Assembly: GCA_016650355.1 (NCBI GenBank)
Contig: JAENVX010000140.1
Coordinates: 1-5,138, forward strand
Direction of reading: 5' to 3'
Origin: Bacteroidia bacterium
Lineage (GTDB): Bacteria; Bacteroidota; Bacteroidia; Cytophagales; Cyclobacteriaceae
DNA length: 5,138 nt
Positions 1 through 5,138 of the stretch are shown piece by piece. Below the pieces are notes generated by a model. The model was not told the DNA's origin. It ran no database searches and saw only the letters and a list, made by a program, of their open reading frames with translations. Made by a program: the position numbers and the translations under genes. How positions within the stretch are numbered: position 1 is the stretch's first letter; every line of letters starts with the position of its first letter.

Positions 1-385
1 AGATGGTACGTACACCTGATAAAGTTTGATCAACCACTTCGCGATTAAGGCTCTCAAATCGTTGTTCAAGTTCTTCCTTTCTGTTCATCTCGCGAGAGTT
101 TACATAATTATCTGTTACGGTCTTCACGGTAGTGTTGATCGCCTGAGCAAGTTCGTTGCGAGCGTTGGTCAAGGCCTTTTTCTTAGACGTCACCTGATCC
201 ATACTTTCTCCAATGGAGTTGCCTCTGAACACCTTGTTATTGGTGAAATAGTCTGGCCCGGAGCAGGGTACCACAACTTCTTTTTCACCCGCAGGGATTT
301 TTTCTTTGCTCTTACAACCAGCTATTAAAATCATGGCCGCCAGCATAACTACAAACGATACATTCATTAACTTTTTCATATTCAT
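1..385 (-). CDS. LPP20-like lipoprotein, N-terminal part (3' end beyond the window edge)
   Basis: This gene runs off the left edge; 128 codons are readable without a stop. The protein starts MNMKKLMNVSFVVML and has a classic lipoprotein signal: Lys-Lys, a hydrophobic stretch, and the lipobox I-A-G-C with the lipidated Cys at residue 24. A second ATG two codons later (position 379) is an equally good start. The mature part has a short K/E-rich linker, then a segment resembling the LPP20 lipoprotein family: PDYF, a Gly-Asn-Ser motif (FRGNSIGES), a K-K-K-A-L helix with alternating E/L/A, then a charged helical stretch (KEELEQRFESLNREVV) leading into LSGVRTI. The likely location is the cell envelope, anchored by lipid; no enzymatic function is visible. 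It lies 99 bp downstream of another lipoprotein gene on the same strand with a similar pattern, so the two may be co-transcribed paralogues. Lipoprotein status is strong; the LPP20 assignment is by pattern memory and moderate. Confidence 0.85.
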   Translation of the reverse strand, partial: MNMKKLMNVSFVVMLAAMILIAGCKSKEKIPAGEKEVVVPCSGPDYFTNNKVFRGNSIGESMDQVTSKKKALTNARNELAQAINTTVKTVTDNYVNSREMNRKEELEQRFESLNREVVDQTLSGVRTI

Positions 386-484
386 TGGATTTTGGTTAAG
401 CAATTTAGATAATGCAATTATAAGGCCAACTGTAGTCAACCTATTTTAGATAATATTTAAAGTGTTTTTCATTGATTTGGCGCT

Positions 485-1873
485 TTATTGCAAAATCGAG
501 TTTAAAATTTCAGCCAATTTCTCCCTTTCAAGGGTTTCCAGTGATTTGTTATAGGCTTCCTGGCTTGCCCGTTCAAAATCAAGACTATACCCTTTCACCC
601 TGTCAAGCGTGGTTGCATATATCTCCTTATTGTCACGTAAGCTTACTACCTTAATTACAGAGGTTACATATGCAATGTAGATGCTACCTGATACAGCGCC
701 TTTTTCAGAATCAGATTTAACATCCATCCAAAGCTCAGCTTTTTCCCCTGCATCTGTAAGTTCAAATCCAGAGTTGGTTAAAAAATTCTTTAGCTTGTTT
801 GTCAGCTGCTGGTTGCTCCTTGTATAACCTAAACTCTTTTCATCAGCTGTAATATATACCAGCGGCCGTTGCACTTTTAACAAAATATTTGTTTTCGGCA
901 CTACCGATTTTTGAGCAACTAACTTATAAATGTCGGATGGATTTTCGCCAGCAAAACGCAAGAGGTCTACTTTCACAGCTACTGTCTGTTCCAAATCCCT
1001 GGAACTTATTTTTGTAATCAACATTTTTGCATGGCCACTTACATCCGTCTTATAATTTGGATATACATCTCCTGATCCTTTTTCAAAGGCAGCGATCAAT
1101 GGCAAATCCGTAATTACTTTTTTGTCATCCTTGTAAAAAGCCTTTACCATTACCGTTTGCCCACTTTCAGCAATTCTACGATTGACCATTATTTCTGAAG
1201 GTTCAGCACTTAACTGGATCTTATCAAGCAATTGTTGAATGCTGGCGATTATCTCATTCGTTAACAATATTTCTTTTCCTTCAAATTCCAAACGGATTGG
1301 TTCAGCCAGATATTTTTCTATTGAGCGAAACCCTTGAAAATAAAATCCTAAGGCCTGCACATTTTCACCTGACCGTTCCGATTGTTTTGCTTTTGTGAAA
1401 AAATCTAGCGCAAGCGTTACTGCATTCCGCTTTTGTTCATCCTTGATATCTTTGTATCGTTGCTTGGACAGTCGATAGTACACCCAATAATTCAGGTCAT
1501 CTTGCCAACTATCCACCTGCTCAAATTCTTCAATCTCATCAGCAGCAGTGGTATTAATGATTTGCTCATATCGCTCTTGAAACTCTTTATTCGCATCAAT
1601 TTGGCTTAATACAGAGGTCGAGGAAATATTGACTTTTATCTCTGAAACCATATCCTCCAAAGCGCTTTTCTTAGCTGATTGAATATAATTATTAGTGCCG
1701 TCTTTGTTGCTGTGACCAATGCCGACATAATAACTGTCTTGATTGGGCTTTGCATTTAACCATCCTGGCTTAGGATTTTGCAAGTCTGTTTTAAGACTTG
1801 TATTCGTAAGCGAAGGGCTGCAGCCCGTCATAAGAAGTGCCAGAATAAGTATATGCCTCACAGAATATTTCAA
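485..1873 (-). CDS. LPP20-like multidomain lipoprotein
   Basis: The open frame extends up to a TTG at 1990, but the first 39 codons do not resemble a signal peptide. I chose the TTG at 1873, giving about 462 residues beginning MKYSVRHILILALLMTGC: a basic n-region, a hydrophobic core and a lipobox-like M-T-G-C with Cys18. GTG at 1861 or 1900 are alternatives; no ATG occurs before the lipobox in this frame. The mature protein appears to have four parts: an LPP20-like region at about 36-145 (PGW, a YYVGIG strand, an SAKKSALEDM helix, KEFQERYEQ, then YWVYYRLSKQRY); a helical, possibly TPR-like segment at about 150-195; a beta-rich Ig-like segment at about 221-311 (GQTVMVKAFY, then TDVSGHAKMLI); and an alpha/beta C-terminal part at about 329-461 with a strand-rich centre (AELWMDVKS, SGSIYIAYVTSVIKVVS) and a long final helix. 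It is predicted to be a lipid-anchored envelope protein. Function is unknown; an assembly or scaffold role is only a guess from the family. It sits 99 bp upstream of a second LPP20-like lipoprotein gene. Confidence 0.8.
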   Translation of the reverse strand: MKYSVRHILILALLMTGCSPSLTNTSLKTDLQNPKPGWLNAKPNQDSYYVGIGHSNKDGTNNYIQSAKKSALEDMVSEIKVNISSTSVLSQIDANKEFQERYEQIINTTAADEIEEFEQVDSWQDDLNYWVYYRLSKQRYKDIKDEQKRNAVTLALDFFTKAKQSERSGENVQALGFYFQGFRSIEKYLAEPIRLEFEGKEILLTNEIIASIQQLLDKIQLSAEPSEIMVNRRIAESGQTVMVKAFYKDDKKVITDLPLIAAFEKGSGDVYPNYKTDVSGHAKMLITKISSRDLEQTVAVKVDLLRFAGENPSDIYKLVAQKSVVPKTNILLKVQRPLVYITADEKSLGYTRSNQQLTNKLKNFLTNSGFELTDAGEKAELWMDVKSDSEKGAVSGSIYIAYVTSVIKVVSLRDNKEIYATTLDRVKGYSLDFERASQEAYNKSLETLEREKLAEILNSILQ

Positions 1874-1975
1874 TTTGATTGTCCGTTTTACTAAAGCCAC
1901 TTCTATGCCAAAAATGCAATAATCTTGGGATATCTCACCGAAATATAGGAGAGAGTTTGGCCAGAACCATGTTGG

Positions 1976-1983
1976 CAAATCTA
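1976..1983 (-). promoter_or_regulatory. Possible Bacteroidota -7 promoter element
   Basis: On the minus strand this reads TAGATTTG, an exact match to the TAnnTTTG -7 consensus of Bacteroidota housekeeping promoters. It lies about 100 bp upstream of the preferred lipoprotein start at 1873. No TTTG or TTG is found at the expected -33 distance, so it may be a chance match. If real, it would let the lipoprotein genes be transcribed independently of the sdh operon. Confidence 0.2.
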
Positions 1984-2069
1984 TAATCAAACGGCATAAG
2001 GAAGTTGTTTTGATATTCAGAACGTGTCTTGAATTTCAGTTGGCTGGTGTGAATAAAAGATACCAATGT

Positions 2070-2837
2070 CTAATCCCCTCCCTTCACCTCAACCTCATAA
2101 GAGGCTAACATCGCCCCAAAATATTCTCGATTCATTCTTGCAATATTTGTAAGGCTAATTCCTTTAGGACATTCAGCCTCACATGCACCTGTGTTGGTAC
2201 ATGCGCCAAAACCTTCATCATCCATTTGGGCAACCATTTTTTCCGCGCGTTCTGCACGTTCTGGTTTTCCTTGGGGTAACAATGCAAACTGAGATACCTT
2301 TGCGCTTACAAATAACATCGCTGAAGAATTTTTACAAGCTGCAACACAAGCACCACAGCCAATACATGTTGCTGCGTCCATCGCCTCGTCTGCAATTTTC
2401 TTCGGGATAATTATTGCATTGGCATCAGGAATTCCACCAGTATTTACCGACACATAACCTCCTGCCTGTTGAATGCGTTCGAATGCTGTACGATCGACAA
2501 TAAGGTCCCTGATAACAGGAAAGGCTTTCGCTCGCCAAGGTTCTACTGTTATTGTTTGACCATCTTTGAAGGAGCGCATGTGTAGTTGACACGTGGTCGT
2601 CTGCAACGGGCCATGAGGCCGACCATTGATATACAAACTGCACATCCCGCAAATTCCTTCGCGGCAATCGTGATCAAATGCTATAGGCTCCTCTCCTTTT
2701 TTAATTAATGATTCATTCAATACATCAATCATCTCCAGGAAAGACATGTCGGCTGAAACATGATCGTGTTGATAAGTCTTGAACTCGCCTTTAGTGTCTT
2801 TATTTTTCTGTCTCCAGACTTTTAACGTAATCTTCAT
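2070..2837 (-). CDS. sdhB: Succinate dehydrogenase/fumarate reductase iron-sulfur subunit
   Basis: This 255-residue protein is the electron-transfer subunit of Complex II, passing electrons from the SdhA flavin to the quinone site at the cytoplasmic face of the inner membrane. All cluster ligands are present. The N-terminal ferredoxin-like domain binds [2Fe-2S] through C58, C63, C66 (CREGICGMC) and C83. In the C-terminal helical domain, C158, C161, C164 (CIGCGAC) and C223 suit the [4Fe-4S] cluster, and C168, C213 and C219 suit the [3Fe-4S] cluster, by alignment with known SdhB/FrdB proteins. Length is normal and the ATG start gives the usual N-terminal beta strand (MKITLKVWRQ). The gene follows sdhA after a repeat-filled 160-bp gap, and the start codon is only three bases from the repeat. 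Sequence alone does not separate succinate oxidation from fumarate reduction; sdhB is the more likely name in this phylum. Confidence 0.97.
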   Translation of the reverse strand: MKITLKVWRQKNKDTKGEFKTYQHDHVSADMSFLEMIDVLNESLIKKGEEPIAFDHDCREGICGMCSLYINGRPHGPLQTTTCQLHMRSFKDGQTITVEPWRAKAFPVIRDLIVDRTAFERIQQAGGYVSVNTGGIPDANAIIIPKKIADEAMDAATCIGCGACVAACKNSSAMLFVSAKVSQFALLPQGKPERAERAEKMVAQMDDEGFGACTNTGACEAECPKGISLTNIARMNREYFGAMLASYEVEVKGGD

Positions 2838-2840
2838 ATT

Positions 2841-2910
2841 CTTAACGTGTTGAAGTGCTTATGTGTTTAAGTATAACTTAACGTGCTGAAGTGCTTATGT
2901 GTTTAAGTAT
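2841..2910. repeat. 34-bp direct repeat, two copies, in the sdhA-sdhB gap
   Basis: Positions 2841-2874 and 2877-2910 are two copies of a 34-bp sequence differing at one base (t at 2850, c at 2886), separated by two bases. Each copy is itself made of degenerate octamers: GTG or GTA recurs every 8 bases at 2847, 2855, 2863, 2871 and again at 2883, 2891, 2899, 2907, with a consensus near GTGTTTAA. The first copy ends three bases before the sdhB start codon, so it forms the sdhB translation-initiation region. The near identity suggests a recent duplication. Confidence 0.93.
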
Positions 2911-2990
2911 TGATGCATTCTGGATTTAACCATAACATTTTCCTACATCAACACTTGGTAAAACTTTAACACTTAAATACATCAACACTT
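2889..2990 (-). other. Potential intercistronic stem-loop between sdhA and sdhB
   Basis: In the sdhA-to-sdhB transcript, 2990-2971 can pair with 2908-2889 as a 20-position stem: 17 Watson-Crick pairs, one G-U pair and two mismatches, with a 62-nt loop. The upstream arm can pair equally with 2872-2853, the copy nearest sdhB, so two alternative folds compete. The stem is A/T-rich and lacks a following U-tract, so it does not look like an intrinsic terminator. A role in mRNA stability or sdhB translation is inference only. Confidence 0.5.
2944..2990. repeat. Inverted partner of the 34-bp repeat, with its own 13-bp direct repeat
   Basis: The 13-mer tacatcaacactt occurs at 2944-2956 and 2978-2990. 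Read on the minus strand, this block carries the same octamer series as the 34-bp repeat: CAC, TAC or AAC recurs at 2986, 2978, 2970 and 2962 (8-bp steps), and again at 2952 and 2944. The 20-mer at 2971-2990 is the reverse complement of 2889-2908 at 17 of 20 positions, and equally of 2853-2872. Confidence 0.85.
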
Positions 2991-2997
2991 AATTACT

Positions 2998-4920
2998 CTA
3001 TTTATAGCTTCGTTGTGTCAATTTCACATTCTCAAATCGCAGTTCTTCCTTATGTAATTCTTCGGGTTGGTTTTCACCTTTGAATTCCCAAGCCGACACA
3101 AAAGCATAGTCATCGTCTTTGCGCAACGCTTCACCTTCCGGAGTTTGGGATTCTTCTCTGAAGTGCCCACCACAGGATTCTGATCGGCTCAAAGCGTCAT
3201 CAACCATAAGCTCACCTAATTCAATAAAATCAGCTACGCGACCCGCCTTTTCCAATTCCTGATTCAATTCATTCGCTCCCCCCAGCACATTTACATTTGA
3301 CCAGAACTCTGATTTTATATCCTGAATTATTTTCTTTGCTTTCTTTAGGCCTTCTTCACTACGCGACATACCGCAGTATTCCCACATCGTAAGCCCCAGT
3401 TGACGGTGAAACTCGTCTACGGTCTTCTTCCCTTTGATGTTGATCAATTTATTAACTGTGGTATTTACTTTGTCGATGGCTTCTTTAAAGGCAGGATGGT
3501 CTGTCCCAACTTTATCGTTCCATCCAATGGAAGCAAGATAATCTCCGATGGTGTACGGAATTACAAAATAACCATCTGCCAAACCTTGCATCAGTGCACT
3601 AGCACCCAATCTATTTGCTCCATGGTCGGAAAAATTAGCCTCACCAAGAGCATACATACCGGGCACTGTAGTCATTAAATTATAGTCGACCCATAGGCCG
3701 CCCATCGTATAATGAACGGCTGGGTAAATCATCATCGGCCCTTTATAGGGATTCTCACCGGTGATCTGTTGATACATATCGAACAGGTTTCCGTACTTCG
3801 CCCGAATGGTATCCTCTCCATCCCGTTTGATAGCATCAGCAAAATCCAGGAATACCGCCAAGCCAGAACCAACGCCTCTGCCTTCATCGCACATTTGTTT
3901 TGCATTTCTTGATGCCACATCGCGTGGTACAAGATTTCCGAATGAAGGATATTTGCGTTCCAGGAAATAATCGCGTTCAGCCTCAGGTAGTTTTACAGCA
4001 TCAATTGATTTGAGACCAGGTTTGGCTGTCTTAGGTACCCATACTCTTCCATCATTTCTTAATGACTCCGACATCAGGGTAAGTTTAGATTGATGATCTC
4101 CTGAAACCGGAATACACGTTGGATGAATTTGCGTGAAACAGGGATTGCCAAACATGGCTCCTTTTTTATGTGCCCTCCATGCAGCCGTTACATTCGACCC
4201 TTTCGCGTTAGTGGAAAGGAAGAAAACATTTCCGTATCCACCTGTCGCCAAAACCACTGCATGCGCACTATGTGATTCTATTTTACCAGTAACCAAATCA
4301 CGAGTGATAATGCCCCTTGCTTTTCCATCTACAATAACAACATCGAGCATTTCTGTGCGGTTGTATATTTTCACTTTGCCATTGGCTATTTGGCGGTTCA
4401 ATGCACTGTAAGCACCCAACAATAATTGCTGCCCTGTTTGACCCCGTGCATAGAATGTTCTGGAAACCTGGGCTCCTCCAAAAGAACGGTTGGCAAGAAG
4501 TCCGCCATATTCACGAGCAAAGGGAACCCCTTGTGCTACACATTGATCAATAATACTTACACTGGTCTCTGCCAATCGATAAACATTGCCTTCTCGCGAG
4601 CGATAATCACCTCCCTTTATCGTGTCATAAAAAAGACGAAAAACACTGTCTCCATCGTTTTGGTAATTCTTGGCGGCATTGATACCACCTTGCGCAGCAA
4701 TACTATGAGCTCTACGCGGGCTATCCTGAAAACAAAATGCTTTTACGTTATATCCCAACTCACCTAATGAAGCGGCTGCAGATGCACCTGCCAACCCAGT
4801 TCCGACAACGATCACTTCATATTTTCTCTTGTTAGCCGGGTTCACCAACTTCAAATTGAATTTATGTTTAGTCCACTTTTCTGCTAATGGTCCCTCAGGA
4901 ATTTTTGAATCGAGCTTCAT
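2998..4920 (-). CDS. sdhA: Succinate dehydrogenase/fumarate reductase flavoprotein subunit
   Basis: This 640-residue catalytic subunit of Complex II oxidises succinate to fumarate using FAD on the cytoplasmic side of the membrane, linking the TCA cycle to respiration. The N-terminal Rossmann motif is visible at residues 38-49 (VVGTGLAGASAA). H72 in RRAHSIAAQGG matches the His that covalently binds FAD. Active-site residues by homology are H266 (QIHPT), S284-E285, R333 (PRDVASR, the proton-transfer Arg), H403 (AVHYTMGG) and R437 (HGANRLGAS). The C-terminal helical region (about 500-600) ends with the family motif SRSESCGGHFREE at 578-590. The length is normal and no key residue is missing. The ATG at 4920 follows the sdhC stop by 26 bp with no strong Shine-Dalgarno sequence, as is common in Bacteroidota. 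It is surely co-transcribed with sdhC and probably with sdhB. Confidence 0.98.
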   Translation of the reverse strand: MKLDSKIPEGPLAEKWTKHKFNLKLVNPANKRKYEVIVVGTGLAGASAAASLGELGYNVKAFCFQDSPRRAHSIAAQGGINAAKNYQNDGDSVFRLFYDTIKGGDYRSREGNVYRLAETSVSIIDQCVAQGVPFAREYGGLLANRSFGGAQVSRTFYARGQTGQQLLLGAYSALNRQIANGKVKIYNRTEMLDVVIVDGKARGIITRDLVTGKIESHSAHAVVLATGGYGNVFFLSTNAKGSNVTAAWRAHKKGAMFGNPCFTQIHPTCIPVSGDHQSKLTLMSESLRNDGRVWVPKTAKPGLKSIDAVKLPEAERDYFLERKYPSFGNLVPRDVASRNAKQMCDEGRGVGSGLAVFLDFADAIKRDGEDTIRAKYGNLFDMYQQITGENPYKGPMMIYPAVHYTMGGLWVDYNLMTTVPGMYALGEANFSDHGANRLGASALMQGLADGYFVIPYTIGDYLASIGWNDKVGTDHPAFKEAIDKVNTTVNKLINIKGKKTVDEFHRQLGLTMWEYCGMSRSEEGLKKAKKIIQDIKSEFWSNVNVLGGANELNQELEKAGRVADFIELGELMVDDALSRSESCGGHFREESQTPEGEALRKDDDYAFVSAWEFKGENQPEELHKEELRFENVKLTQRSYK

Positions 4921-4946
4921 AACTATAAATAAGGTCTATTCGGTTC

Positions 4947-5138
4947 TTAATTGAAAAACATCACAATAGGAATCAATGCAAATAATGCTGGCACTATGAT
5001 GGCAAAAGCCTTTCCAACAAAGTTGATGATCGGATTGTACTTCATATGGTTTAGCCCAAGGGTTTGAAATGCGCTTGTGAATCCATGCCACAGGTGAAAA
5101 CCTACAGCCACCATGCACGCTACGTACAATCCAACATA
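4947..5138 (-). CDS. sdhC: Succinate dehydrogenase cytochrome b subunit, C-terminal part (5' end beyond the window edge)
   Basis: Only the last 63 codons and the stop are in the window; the frame is open to the right edge. The visible protein begins YVGLYVACMVAVGFHLWHGF, a transmembrane helix with H15 and H18 (HLWH, numbered in the visible part) that probably includes a heme b ligand. A short polar loop (LGLNHMKYNP) and a final transmembrane helix (about 38-62, rich in A, I, F and P) follow. This matches the end of the five-helix, di-heme b558-type membrane anchor of class B succinate:menaquinone oxidoreductases, which fuses the roles of SdhC and SdhD; accordingly no sdhD is seen between it and sdhA. 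It anchors SdhA and SdhB and passes electrons to menaquinone. Confidence 0.93.
   Translation of the reverse strand, partial: YVGLYVACMVAVGFHLWHGFTSAFQTLGLNHMKYNPIINFVGKAFAIIVPALFALIPIVMFFN

Noticed and set aside
26..328. Plus-strand open frame of 100 codons
   Set aside because: It lies opposite the lipoprotein gene, whose signal peptide and lipobox are clear; the plus-strand product has no recognisable features.
417..439. TTGACT and TATAAT on the minus strand upstream of the left lipoprotein gene
   Set aside because: The spacing is only 11 bp, too short for a sigma-70 promoter, and the Bacteroidota -33/-7 pattern is not matched either.
2041..2069. Weak TTGG...CCAA hairpin just after sdhB as a terminator
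   Set aside because: The stem is only 4 bp with a long loop and no U-tract follows.
2841..2910. Possible minimal CRISPR array
   Set aside because: The two copies are separated by only two bases, there are no spacers, and the units are internally periodic; no cas genes are nearby.
2903..2938. Tiny 11-codon minus-strand ORF in the sdhA-sdhB gap
   Set aside because: It is short, has no ribosome-binding signal, overlaps the repeat, and has no recognisable leader-peptide composition.
3400..3678. Plus-strand and alternative-frame open frames inside sdhA and sdhB
   Set aside because: They are shadows of strongly conserved coding sequence on the minus strand and show no independent start signals or domains.

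Overview
The window looks like chromosomal DNA of a Bacteroidota bacterium, probably of the Cytophagales or a nearby order (family-level inference). The evidence is the sdhC-sdhA-sdhB order, a menaquinone-type cytochrome b subunit, SdhA and SdhB sequences that read like those of this phylum, A/T-rich start regions without strong Shine-Dalgarno sequences, and moderate to low GC. Every supported gene is on the minus strand, so transcription runs from the right edge to the left edge.

Right to left: the 3' end of sdhC (5138-4947), complete sdhA (4920-2998) and complete sdhB (2837-2070) encode the membrane anchor, flavoprotein and iron-sulfur subunits of succinate:quinone oxidoreductase (respiratory Complex II). 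Electrons pass from succinate to FAD in SdhA, through three Fe-S clusters in SdhB, and to heme and quinone in SdhC. The sdhC-sdhA gap is only 26 bp. The 160-bp sdhA-sdhB gap is unusual: it is filled with degenerate 8-bp units, forming a 34-bp direct repeat (33/34 identical) and an inverted partner that could fold into a long imperfect hairpin ending next to the sdhB start codon.

Left of sdhB, after about 196 bp with no convincing terminator, lie two lipoprotein genes. The first (about 1873-485) encodes a roughly 462-residue lipoprotein with an LPP20-like N-terminal part, a helical middle, a beta-rich Ig-like segment and a C-terminal alpha/beta part. It has no ATG upstream of its lipobox and so must use a non-ATG start. 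The second (385 to beyond the left edge) is the N-terminal 128 residues of another LPP20-like lipoprotein. The two share a spacing pattern after the lipobox and probably form a paralogous cell-envelope pair. No RNA genes, insertion sequences, CRISPR arrays or phage features were seen. The respiratory genes are ordinary; the points worth a second look are the sdhA-sdhB repeat structure and the lipoprotein pair.
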